Source: an uncultured Spartobacteria bacterium (GTDB lineage Bacteria; Verrucomicrobiota; Verrucomicrobiia; Chthoniobacterales; Terrimicrobiaceae). From it: a stretch of DNA of 48,526 nucleotides. Shown here one piece after another: positions 41,999-48,526 of the stretch (positions are counted from its first letter, which is position 1; every line of letters starts with the position of its first letter). The DNA lies in contig CALCJD010000030.1 of the NCBI GenBank assembly GCA_937960895.1, positions 1-48,526 of the forward strand, given 5' to 3'. The notes beneath the pieces are model-generated. The model did no database searches, was not told the DNA's origin, and was given only the letters and a program-made list of their open reading frames with translations. The position numbers and the translations under genes are program-made.

Positions 41999-42766
41999 AT
42001 GAGTTCCACCGCGTCCTTTTCCGCCGCCCAGCCCCTGCGTCTTGTCATCAACGGTGCCCGGGGCCGGATGGGCCAGGCCCTGCTCTCCTGTGCAGCCGCC
42101 GATCCCGAACTGACCGTTTCCGCCGGTCTCGACACCGGTGATGATCTCGCCTCAGCCCTGCCCAACTGCGACGCCGTCATCGATTTCACCCACGCGGACG
42201 TCACCGAGGCCGTCACCCGCGCGTGCGTCGCCGCGGGCAAACCCCTCGTCATCGGCACCACCGGACAGGACAATGCCGTGCGCTCCTTCGTCGCGGAAAG
42301 CGCCCGCGTCATTCCCATCGTCTTCGCCCCCAATTTCAGCGTGGGTGTGAACACCCTGTTCTGGCTCACACGGAAGGCCGCCGAGATCCTCGGTCCCGAC
42401 TTTGACCTCGAGGTGCTGGAAATGCACCACCGTCTGAAGAAGGACGCCCCCAGCGGCACGGCACGGCGCCTCGCGGAAATCCTAGCCGAGGTGCGCAACG
42501 TCCAATACGAGACCGACGTCCGTCATGGCCGCGCCGGCATGGTGGGAGAACGCTCCAAAACCGAAATCGGCATGCACGCCATCCGCGGCGGCGACGTGGT
42601 CGGTGACCACACCGTCATTTACGCCAATGTCGGCGAACGCGTGGAACTGACCCACAAGGCCTCCAGCCGCGACACCTTTGCCAAGGGCGCCCTGCGCGCG
42701 GCAAGATGGGCGTTCGGACGCGCTCCCGGGCTCTACGACATGCAGGACGTCCTCGGACTCAAATAA
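41999..42766 (+). CDS. dapB: 4-hydroxy-tetrahydrodipicolinate reductase
   Basis: 255-aa lysine/diaminopimelate pathway enzyme. The Rossmann nucleotide loop is INGARGRMGQAL (about 17-28), GTTGQ lies at the cofactor site, and EMHHRLKKDAPSGTA (about 140-154) holds the catalytic histidine/lysine. It reduces HTPA with NAD(P)H on the way to the meso-diaminopimelate of the cell wall. folK starts 12 bp after the stop, and panB follows, so these unrelated biosynthetic genes probably share a transcript. Confidence 0.97.
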   Translation: MSSTASFSAAQPLRLVINGARGRMGQALLSCAAADPELTVSAGLDTGDDLASALPNCDAVIDFTHADVTEAVTRACVAAGKPLVIGTTGQDNAVRSFVAESARVIPIVFAPNFSVGVNTLFWLTRKAAEILGPDFDLEVLEMHHRLKKDAPSGTARRLAEILAEVRNVQYETDVRHGRAGMVGERSKTEIGMHAIRGGDVVGDHTVIYANVGERVELTHKASSRDTFAKGALRAARWAFGRAPGLYDMQDVLGLK

Positions 42767-42778
42767 AAATCCCTCCCG

Positions 42779-43282
42779 ATGAAGGCGGGCATCGCCCTCG
42801 GCTCCAACATCGAACCGCGCCTGCTGCATCTGCACACCGCGCGACGCAGGATCCTTGCCCTGCACGATTCATCCGATCCGGCTGTCGCCTCGAAGGTCTA
42901 CGAAACCTCCCCGGTGGATTGCCCGGAGGGCTCCGGACCCTTTCTCAATGCCGTGCTCGAAATCACCACGTCCCTCGGTCCGCGGGAACTTCTGCGCCGC
43001 CTCCAGACCATCGAGCAGGAACTCGGCCGCCCCGCCGAACACGGACGCAACACCCCGCGTCCCATCGATCTCGACATCCTGTATTGCGACGACCTCGTCC
43101 TCGACGAACCGGACCTGACCGTTCCGCATCCGCGGATCGCCCAACGGCGCTTCGTGCTGCAACCGCTGGCCGACATCCGGCCCGACCTTCGTCTGCCCCG
43201 CGCGGACAGAACCGTCGCCGACACGCTGAAAATTTTGGATTCCGACGAAACCGTCGTAGAGTTCTGCAGCGCGTTGTATTAA
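42779..43282 (+). CDS. folK: 6-hydroxymethyl-7,8-dihydropterin pyrophosphokinase
   Basis: 167-aa folate pathway enzyme transferring pyrophosphate from ATP to the pterin. IALGSNIEPR at the N-terminus, YETSPVDCPEGSGPFLNAV (pterin loop), and RPIDLDILYCDD plus VPHPRIAQRRFVLQPLADI (metal and ATP sites) are all present. Length is normal. It lies between dapB and panB on the same strand; the folP/folB genes are not in the window. Confidence 0.96.
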   Translation: MKAGIALGSNIEPRLLHLHTARRRILALHDSSDPAVASKVYETSPVDCPEGSGPFLNAVLEITTSLGPRELLRRLQTIEQELGRPAEHGRNTPRPIDLDILYCDDLVLDEPDLTVPHPRIAQRRFVLQPLADIRPDLRLPRADRTVADTLKILDSDETVVEFCSALY

Positions 43283-43296
43283 CCGCTCTCCCATTC

Positions 43297-44067
43297 ATGA
43301 CAAACCCGCTGGAAAAATTCCGCCAATCCAAGGCCGCCGGACACAAGTTCGCCTCGCTCACCGCCTACGATTATCCGCTGGCCCGTTTGCTTGACGAATT
43401 GGACCTCGATTTCATCCTGGTCGGCGACTCCCTGGGCATGGTGGTTTTGGGTCACCCCGACACCACGCAGGTGACCCTCGACGACATGGTTCACCACACC
43501 CGGGCCGTCGCCAACGGCGCCAAAACAACCCTCATCGTTTCCGACCTTCCCGCCCGCACGGCGGACAGTCCGGAAACGGCCGTGCGCAATGCCCGGGCCC
43601 TCATCGCCGCCGGCGCCGGAGCCGTGAAACTCGAGGGCGGTGTCGAAATGCTCCCCTCCATCCGCGCCCTCATCGCCGCCAACATCCCGGTCCTCGGTCA
43701 CATCGGCATGCTGCCCCAGCGGGTCCGCGAGGAAGGCGGCTATCGCATCAAGGGCAAGACCCCCCAGCAGGCCGACCAACTCATGGAGGACGCTTGCGCC
43801 CTGGACGAGGCAGGGGTGTTTGCCATGGTCATGGAACTCGTGTCCCCCACCCTCGCCGAAGAGATTTCCCGCCGCGTGAAGAGCCCCACCATCGGCATCG
43901 GCAGCGGCCAGGGGTGCGACGGACAGATCCTCGTCACCCACGACCTGCTGGGCATGTTCCCCTGGTTCAAACCCCGCTTCGTGACCCCCAAGGCCAACCT
44001 CGCCGAGCAGATCCGCAACGCCGTCGGGGAGTTTGTGCGCGAAACCCGTGAACCGCTGAAGGACTGA
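43297..44067 (+). CDS. panB: 3-methyl-2-oxobutanoate hydroxymethyltransferase
   Basis: 256-aa TIM-barrel enzyme making ketopantoate for pantothenate and CoA synthesis. LTAYDYPLARLLDE, VGDSLGMVVLGH (metal-binding Asp), KLEGG, GHIGMLPQ and SPTIGIGSGQGCDGQILV are in family order. The ATG at 43297 follows folK by 14 bp; an in-frame upstream reading is antisense-like inside folK. It pairs functionally with the CoaB-like gene at 36.7 kb. Confidence 0.97.
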   Translation: MTNPLEKFRQSKAAGHKFASLTAYDYPLARLLDELDLDFILVGDSLGMVVLGHPDTTQVTLDDMVHHTRAVANGAKTTLIVSDLPARTADSPETAVRNARALIAAGAGAVKLEGGVEMLPSIRALIAANIPVLGHIGMLPQRVREEGGYRIKGKTPQQADQLMEDACALDEAGVFAMVMELVSPTLAEEISRRVKSPTIGIGSGQGCDGQILVTHDLLGMFPWFKPRFVTPKANLAEQIRNAVGEFVRETREPLKD

Positions 44068-44110
44068 ACCGTTTACGCCCCGCCCCAAATCTGCTACCCA
44101 CAGCTCCGGA

Positions 44111-44500
44111 ATGAGATTCTTCCTGTTTCTGCTCTGCGTCCTCCCCCTCCTGGCCATCGCGGAACTTCCTCCCTCCGCCTACGAAAACATGCAGGCCAAG
44201 GCCCCGGAATATCTGAAAATCGAAGTCCTGCGCGTGGACGTCTCCCCCGGGGAAAAACCCGGGGAGCAGGCCGTCCACGTCGTGGCCATGGTCACCCAGG
44301 TCATCCGTACGGCCTCCGGCGTCAAACCCGACGACATCATCAACATCTTTTACACCATCACCGAACATCCCAAGGGATGGACGGGCCCGGGCGCCATTCC
44401 TCTCCTCCAGGACAAACAGCAGACCGTGGCTTATCTTTCAAAGCAGGAAAACGGCGACTTCAAACCCGAAGCTGGCCGGATGAGTTTCAGCAATTTCTGA
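44111..44500 (+). CDS. Small secreted protein, unknown function
   Basis: 129-aa protein. A signal peptide (MRFFLFLLCVLPLLAIA) is followed by a mature part of about 110 residues with a likely beta-sheet core (YLKIEVLRVDV, QAVHVVAMVTQVIR, DDIINIFYTI, QTVAYLSKQENGDF). No family is recognised. It lies 43 bp after panB and 15 bp before the cation transporter gene, so it could be co-transcribed with the latter. Confidence 0.72.
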   Translation: MRFFLFLLCVLPLLAIAELPPSAYENMQAKAPEYLKIEVLRVDVSPGEKPGEQAVHVVAMVTQVIRTASGVKPDDIINIFYTITEHPKGWTGPGAIPLLQDKQQTVAYLSKQENGDFKPEAGRMSFSNF

Positions 44501-44515
44501 TCCGTTTCCCCCGCC

Positions 44516-45445
44516 GTGAAGTCTCTGGACAGCCGAGCACGTGAGGGCCGGAGACTGATCCTTGTCGGCGTCGCCGCCAACGTCGTTCTGGCCCTCGCGA
44601 AGATTCTGGGAGGCATCTTCGGCCGCTCCCATGCCCTCATTGCGGACGGCATCGAATCCTCCCTCGACGTGCTAAGCTCGGCCCTGATGTGGCTGGCGGT
44701 CAAATACGCCGGCCGCCCGCCCGATCACGACCATCCGTACGGTCACGGCAAAATGGAATCGCTCGCCGCCGTCGGCGGTTCGCTGGTGCTCATCTTTGCC
44801 GGACTGGCGCTGGCCTACCGGTCCGTCGCCGAAATCATCACGCTGACCGCCCATTCCACCGCCGCCAACGTGCCGGCCGGATTCACCCTTCTCATCCTCG
44901 CGGTCACCATCGGCATCAAGGAGTTTCTCTTTCGCTGGTTCCACCGGCGCGGCAGGGAAATCGGCAGCCGGGCCCTGCAGGCGGACGCCCAGCATCACCG
45001 CTCCGACGCCCTGACCTCGCTCGCCGCGGTGATCGGCATTTCCGCGGCGCTCATCGGAGGTCCGTCCTGGGCGCAGGCCGACGAATGGGCCGCGCTGTTT
45101 TCCTGCGGACTCATCGTCTTTAACGGAGTCGGCATGCTGCGTGAGGCCATGGGCGACATTCTCGACGAACAGGCCTCCTCGGAAATCACCGGTCACATCC
45201 GTTCCCTCACCCTGAATGTTCCCGGCGTGACCAGCGTGGAAAAATGCCGCGTACGCAAAAGCGGGCTCAACCGTTTTGTCGACATCCACGTGCGTGTTTC
45301 CGGAGAACGAACGGTCCGCGAAGGCCACGAAATCGCCCACCACGTGAAGGACATCCTCCTCGACTCCCCCCTCCATCTCGGGGACGTCACCGTCCACATC
45401 GAACCCGAGGAACTCGCCTGCGCCTATCCGCCTCCGCGGAAGTAG
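44516..45445 (+). CDS. Cation diffusion facilitator (CDF) metal transporter
   Basis: 309-aa inner-membrane metal/proton antiporter. Six helices are visible, with the metal-site motif ADGIESSLDVLSS in helix 2 and QHHRSDALTSL in helix 5. A cytosolic C-terminal domain (about 215-300) contains VEKCRVRKSG and HVKDILL. Helix 2 has Glu/Asp and helix 5 His/Asp as ligands, compatible with Zn2+, Fe2+ or Mn2+. The start is a GTG 15 bp after the secreted protein gene. Family relatives are FieF/YiiP-like, but the metal is not determined. Confidence 0.93.
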   Translation: MKSLDSRAREGRRLILVGVAANVVLALAKILGGIFGRSHALIADGIESSLDVLSSALMWLAVKYAGRPPDHDHPYGHGKMESLAAVGGSLVLIFAGLALAYRSVAEIITLTAHSTAANVPAGFTLLILAVTIGIKEFLFRWFHRRGREIGSRALQADAQHHRSDALTSLAAVIGISAALIGGPSWAQADEWAALFSCGLIVFNGVGMLREAMGDILDEQASSEITGHIRSLTLNVPGVTSVEKCRVRKSGLNRFVDIHVRVSGERTVREGHEIAHHVKDILLDSPLHLGDVTVHIEPEELACAYPPPRK

Positions 45446-45570
45446 CCGGGGACGCCGTTCATTCCCTCCGGAACGCCCATCCGTTCCGGACCCGGACAAA
45501 ATTTTGTCACGCATCCCGTTTCTTCTGCTTGCCCCCAAACCGGAGACGTGCAAAATGAAGGATACGTTTC

Positions 45571-45601
45571 ACGACGTGCAGGGAATCATCCTGCGTCGTT
45601 T
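45571..45601 (+). terminator. Hairpin between the CDF gene and tRNA-Ala
   Basis: ACGACG-TG-CAGG pairs with CCTGCGTCGT (10 bp with a two-base bulge, loop GAATCAT) and is followed by TTTAA. It is a possible weak terminator ending just 12 bp before the tRNA. Confidence 0.4.
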
Positions 45602-45613
45602 AACTCAGTGGAT

Positions 45614-45686
45614 GGGGGTATAGCTCAGTTGGTAGAGCGTCTCGTTCGCAATGAGAAGGTCTGGGGTTCGAATCCCCATACCTCCA
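45614..45686 (+). tRNA. tRNA-Ala (anticodon CGC)
   Basis: 73-nt cloverleaf. The acceptor stem GGGGGTA/TACCTCC contains the G3-U70 pair that defines alanine tRNAs. The D arm is AGCTCAGTTGGTAGAGC, the anticodon stem TCTCG/TGAGA has the loop TTCGCAA (anticodon CGC), and the T arm is GGGGTTCGAATCCCC. The discriminator is A, and CCA is not encoded. Confidence 0.96.
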
Positions 45687-46461
45687 CTGGGTTGAAGATC
45701 GGGCGATACGAAGAAGGCAGGAGCCCCAAACTGGTCCGGGAATTGACTCAGTGCCTTTATGGCAGCCTCAAAAACGCCGTTTCTATCCCATCGCCAGGGA
45801 ACTCCCACATCAGCAACTGCGCATCTGCCGCAAGTCAATTTGCCCACGCGAACTGATCCGGGGCCATTTTTCGGTGTTGACGATTCGCCCGAAGAGGACG
45901 GCCTGAATATCCCAACAGGGCGGCGATCGTTCCGCATAGCGGCGCATGCCGGTTCCCCGCCAGCACGGCATGAAGAAAACCCTCACGAAACGATTGAAAA
46001 TGTCAAATCAACGGCGGGAACAGCTATTTCCGGTGTCTCCCGTCGCTCATATCATGAGCGGTATGTGCCCATCTCTTCCAACCGTTATGCATCGTCGGCA
46101 CCGGCACCCGTTCCTTCATGCATACCGAATCGCTGCCGGGAACGCATCTGACTACAGGTGCGCCGGTGGCCCTCTGCGATCAATACTCCCCGCGGATGAA
46201 ATATGAGACCCGGGTTTACGCGAAGATCCCCTGCGTCGCGCGGCGAAACACCGTGATGCCCCCCTCCTGACCGGATCGCGGCCAACCGCGCCTTCCCACC
46301 GGACAACCCATGCGGGTGGCCGACCCGCTCCCGGGCCATAATTCCCATTCCTTAATGGTGTGGGAGGCCATTTCCGACCTTTGGGGACGGACTTGGCGCG
46401 AAGTGTTTTCCGGCATTGACTCGGACGCCGTCATCCGACGAAATCTCCCCTCTCCCGACCC
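45687..46461. other. 775-bp stretch after tRNA-Ala without a recognisable gene
   Basis: Open frames here are short and none shows a domain, signal peptide or ribosome binding site that convinces. No integrase remnant and no repeat of the tRNA 3' end were found. A small dyad GCTCAT-ATC-ATGAGC lies near 46045-46059. It may hold decayed sequence, an undetected small RNA, or the long upstream region of the MFS gene. Confidence 0.5.
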
Positions 46462-47967
46462 ATGACACCCCTTCAGCCCTCCGATGCCACCACTCCGAGC
46501 GAGGCCCAATCCCCCAATGCCGATCGCTATCGCTGCGGCACGCTGGTTTATACCAAGGCGGGACTCTTCATGCTCTTCAGCTGGATGTTGTGGGGGGACT
46601 TTTGCTTCTCCCTCATGGAAAGCATCTGGCCCAACATCCTGCCTCTGGTCCTGAAGTCCGAGGGAGCGCCCAATACGGTGACCGCCCTGGTCATTACGAC
46701 GATCCCCCAGGCGATGAATTTCATCCTCAATCCCATCATCAGCACCGCCAGCGACCGCTATCGGGGAAAACGGGGAAGGCGCATTCCCTTTCTGCTTTTT
46801 GCGACGCCGTTCATCGTCTTTTTCCTGATTCTCATCGGCTTTTCGCGCGAACTCGGCGGCCTGCTGTACACCGTGCTGGGTGGCCTGTTTCCGGGAGTCT
46901 CCCAGGCAACGGTAACGGTCGGATTGATCTGCGTGCTGATCGTCGGCTTTCGATTCTTTGAGCTCTTCGTCAACACGGTCTTCTGGTATCTCTTTAACGA
47001 TGTCGTGCCATCGGCCTTCCTCGGACGGTTCCTGGGATTGTTCCGCGTGGTCGGGGCGCTGGCCGGGGCCCTGTTTAATTTCTTTCTCTTCAAATATGCG
47101 ACCTCGCACACCTCTGTGATTTTCCTCGGCGTGGCGCTGCTTTACGGCACGGCATTCCTGCTGATGTGTCTGAACGTGAAGGAGGGCGAATATCCGCCGC
47201 CGGACAAAATGACCGGCAAGAAGGGCTCGCCGCTGACCGCGGTGAAAACCTTCTTCAAGGAATGCTTCAGCCAGCGGATCTTCCGCCTGATGTTTTCCTA
47301 TTCGGCGCTGCAGGGCGCCAGCGGGGCGATCAGCATATTCCTCGTCTTTATGGCCATCTCGATCGGCCTGACCCTGGATGAGGTGGGCAAGGTGGCGGGA
47401 ATCGCCGGGGTCGTGGGCATGGTGCTGATGTATCCGATGGGCGCTTTGGTGGACCGCTTTCATCCCCTGCGGATCATGATGGCGGCGCAGATCGGTTTCT
47501 GCATCGTGACCCTGCTGAAATTCATTTTTCTGTTTTATGACTTCCCCAGGGAAACGGCCTTCTGGATCTACGCCGCCCTGGCCGGAATCGCCATACCGGT
47601 CTCAGCGGCAAACACCGCGGCGGCCCTGCCGATGCACATGAAATTGTTCCCGCACGAACGATTCGGACAATTCTGCGCCGCGAACGCGATGTGCGGCGCG
47701 CTCAGCGTCATGGCGGCGGGCGCGTTGGCCGGTCTCTACCTGGATGTGCTGAAAAAATGGTTCGCCAGCAGCGGTGACTATTATTACCGCTTCGTTCCGG
47801 TTTGGAGCTTTGTGTTCATGGTGCTGGCTTCGCGACTGACCTTTCTCATTTACCGCGAATGGAAAAAACTCGGCGGTGACGAAAATTACCGTCCTCCCAT
47901 CGAGGACAAATTTGCGGATTTTCACGGCTCCCCGCCTTCAGCCAAAAATTCGGAAGCCCAAGCGTAA
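46462..47967 (+). CDS. MFS transporter
   Basis: 501-aa major facilitator protein with about 12 helices. STASDRYRGKRGRRIPFLLF (about 93-112) is the loop 2-3 signature in the form seen in the GPH/sugar-type and related MFS branches, and GALVDRFHPLRIMM is the equivalent loop in the second half. There is a large cytoplasmic loop at about 235-265. The N-terminus (first about 30 residues) is hydrophilic. The substrate is unknown, with sugars or glycosides plausible. It stands alone, preceded by the gene-poor stretch and followed by a structured 9-bp stem. Confidence 0.9.
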   Translation: MTPLQPSDATTPSEAQSPNADRYRCGTLVYTKAGLFMLFSWMLWGDFCFSLMESIWPNILPLVLKSEGAPNTVTALVITTIPQAMNFILNPIISTASDRYRGKRGRRIPFLLFATPFIVFFLILIGFSRELGGLLYTVLGGLFPGVSQATVTVGLICVLIVGFRFFELFVNTVFWYLFNDVVPSAFLGRFLGLFRVVGALAGALFNFFLFKYATSHTSVIFLGVALLYGTAFLLMCLNVKEGEYPPPDKMTGKKGSPLTAVKTFFKECFSQRIFRLMFSYSALQGASGAISIFLVFMAISIGLTLDEVGKVAGIAGVVGMVLMYPMGALVDRFHPLRIMMAAQIGFCIVTLLKFIFLFYDFPRETAFWIYAALAGIAIPVSAANTAAALPMHMKLFPHERFGQFCAANAMCGALSVMAAGALAGLYLDVLKKWFASSGDYYYRFVPVWSFVFMVLASRLTFLIYREWKKLGGDENYRPPIEDKFADFHGSPPSAKNSEAQA

Positions 47968-47999
47968 CGCCCCTGCTCCGACTCGAAAGTGCATAAGAT

Positions 48000-48040
48000 G
48001 ACGGAAGCTGCCTTTCGAAAGATCGCCGCCCGCTTCCGTC
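48000..48040. repeat. Nested stem-loop after the MFS gene
   Basis: Perfect 9-bp arms GACGGAAGC and GCTTCCGTC enclose a 23-nt loop that itself contains the palindrome CTTTCGAAAG (48012-48021). There is no T-run on either side. It may end the MFS transcript or be a structured RNA element. Confidence 0.5.
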
Positions 48041-48086
48041 CCATTGCAAAGGGGAACAAAAGCCTGCCCATCATACCCCGACCGAC

Positions 48087-48526
48087 ATGACTCAGAAAAA
48101 ATCCCGCCCCCGGAATCCGGCCTCAACGAAGACCAAACCCGCCCGTCGCATCAAACCGCTTCGATGGTCCTCCACCTTGGAAAATCTCCCCGTGCTCTCC
48201 ATCCGACAACCTTTCGCCTGGCTGGTTGTCAATGGCATCAAGGACATCGAAAACCGCTCCAGGCGCACCCATTACCGCGGTCCCATCCTCATTCATGCGT
48301 CAACCAACAAGTCTGCTTTGAACGCCGACAACATGGAGATGTGCCAGGCCCGATCCGGGGTGCGTCTTCCGGAGGAGTACGATGTGGGCGGAGTAATCGG
48401 CGTGGTCGAAATCGTCGATTGTGTCCGGAGGCATTCTTCTCCATGGAAGCATGGTCCATCCTGGGGATGGGTTCTCGCCAATGCGCGTCCCCTGAAGTTC
48501 CGCGAGTGCAAGGGAGCGGTGGGATT
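48087..48526 (+). CDS. ASCH domain protein (partial, cut by window end)
   Basis: Only the first 146 codons are in the window. After a basic Lys/Arg/Pro-rich N-terminus (about 1-35) comes LPVLSIRQPFAWLVVNGIKDIENRS (about 32-56) and YRGPILIHAST, the hallmark of ASCH domains of the PUA-like fold. VGGVIGVVEIVDCV follows. These domains are thought to bind RNA or modified bases; a few cleave acetylated cytidine, but that cannot be claimed here. The reading frame stays open to the last base. Confidence 0.87.
   Translation, partial: MTQKKSRPRNPASTKTKPARRIKPLRWSSTLENLPVLSIRQPFAWLVVNGIKDIENRSRRTHYRGPILIHASTNKSALNADNMEMCQARSGVRLPEEYDVGGVIGVVEIVDCVRRHSSPWKHGPSWGWVLANARPLKFRECKGAVG

Noticed and set aside
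45614..46461. Genomic island inserted at tRNA-Ala
   Set aside because: No integrase, no duplicated tRNA 3' end and no clear mobile gene; the region is only gene-poor.
1..48526. CRISPR arrays, insertion sequences or defence systems
   Set aside because: No regularly spaced repeats, transposase motifs, nuclease/helicase defence genes or toxin-antitoxin pairs were seen on reading.

Overview
The window is a GC-rich, gene-dense bacterial chromosome segment of about 48.5 kb. Several genes point to the PVC superphylum, most likely Verrucomicrobiota. These are a very long GreA with a Chlamydia-style N-terminal extension (39416-41293), a stand-alone SWIB domain protein (26099-26374), a DUF4380 protein, and a ribBA-ribH-nusB-ftsY block. 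I cannot place it below phylum from sequence alone. Many genes are packed as ATGA, GTG or TTGA stop/start overlaps, so most blocks are probably translationally coupled operons. No prophage, transposase, CRISPR array or restriction system was found.

Left part (1-11 kb): riboflavin synthesis (ribBA, ribH) is followed by nusB and ftsY. Next is a minus-strand pair of an AzoR-like flavoenzyme and an ECF41 sigma factor, with an ECF41-type promoter directly in front of the pair. Then come an O-methyltransferase, a small membrane protein in antisense overlap with it, a divergent AraC regulator / Gfo-Idh-MocA oxidoreductase pair, a GT87-like membrane glycosyltransferase and a soluble histidine kinase.

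11-25 kb is rich in stress and envelope functions. It holds lipocalin-DUF72, an isochorismatase-like hydrolase, DUF2188-DUF892 (ferritin-like), and an operon of a glycine-rich protein, a FAD oxidoreductase with a Rieske domain, and DUF6766. A ketosynthase with an apparently dead ketosynthase partner follows, then DUF4380 plus a lipoprotein, a Na/Pi cotransporter with a large palindrome at its start, and a catalase-like peroxidase with cytochrome b561.

25-38 kb carries ychF, SWIB, a peptidoglycan-binding protein, three consecutive multi-membrane glycosyltransferase-like proteins, an isolated nuoA with a Dabb protein, an aminotransferase/PNPOx-like pair, a glycogen-synthase homologue lacking most catalytic residues, a CoaB-like protein and ExoD.

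38-48.5 kb holds an isocitrate/isopropylmalate dehydrogenase-family enzyme, the long GreA, a secreted thioredoxin, a dapB-folK-panB run, a small secreted protein, a CDF metal transporter, tRNA-Ala(CGC), a stretch of about 775 bp without a recognisable gene, an MFS transporter, and an ASCH-domain gene cut by the window edge. Most of this is ordinary chromosomal content. The points most worth a second look are the ECF41 module with its promoter, the degenerate glycogen synthase, the KS plus dead-KS pair, the palindrome before the Na/Pi transporter and the triple glycosyltransferase block.
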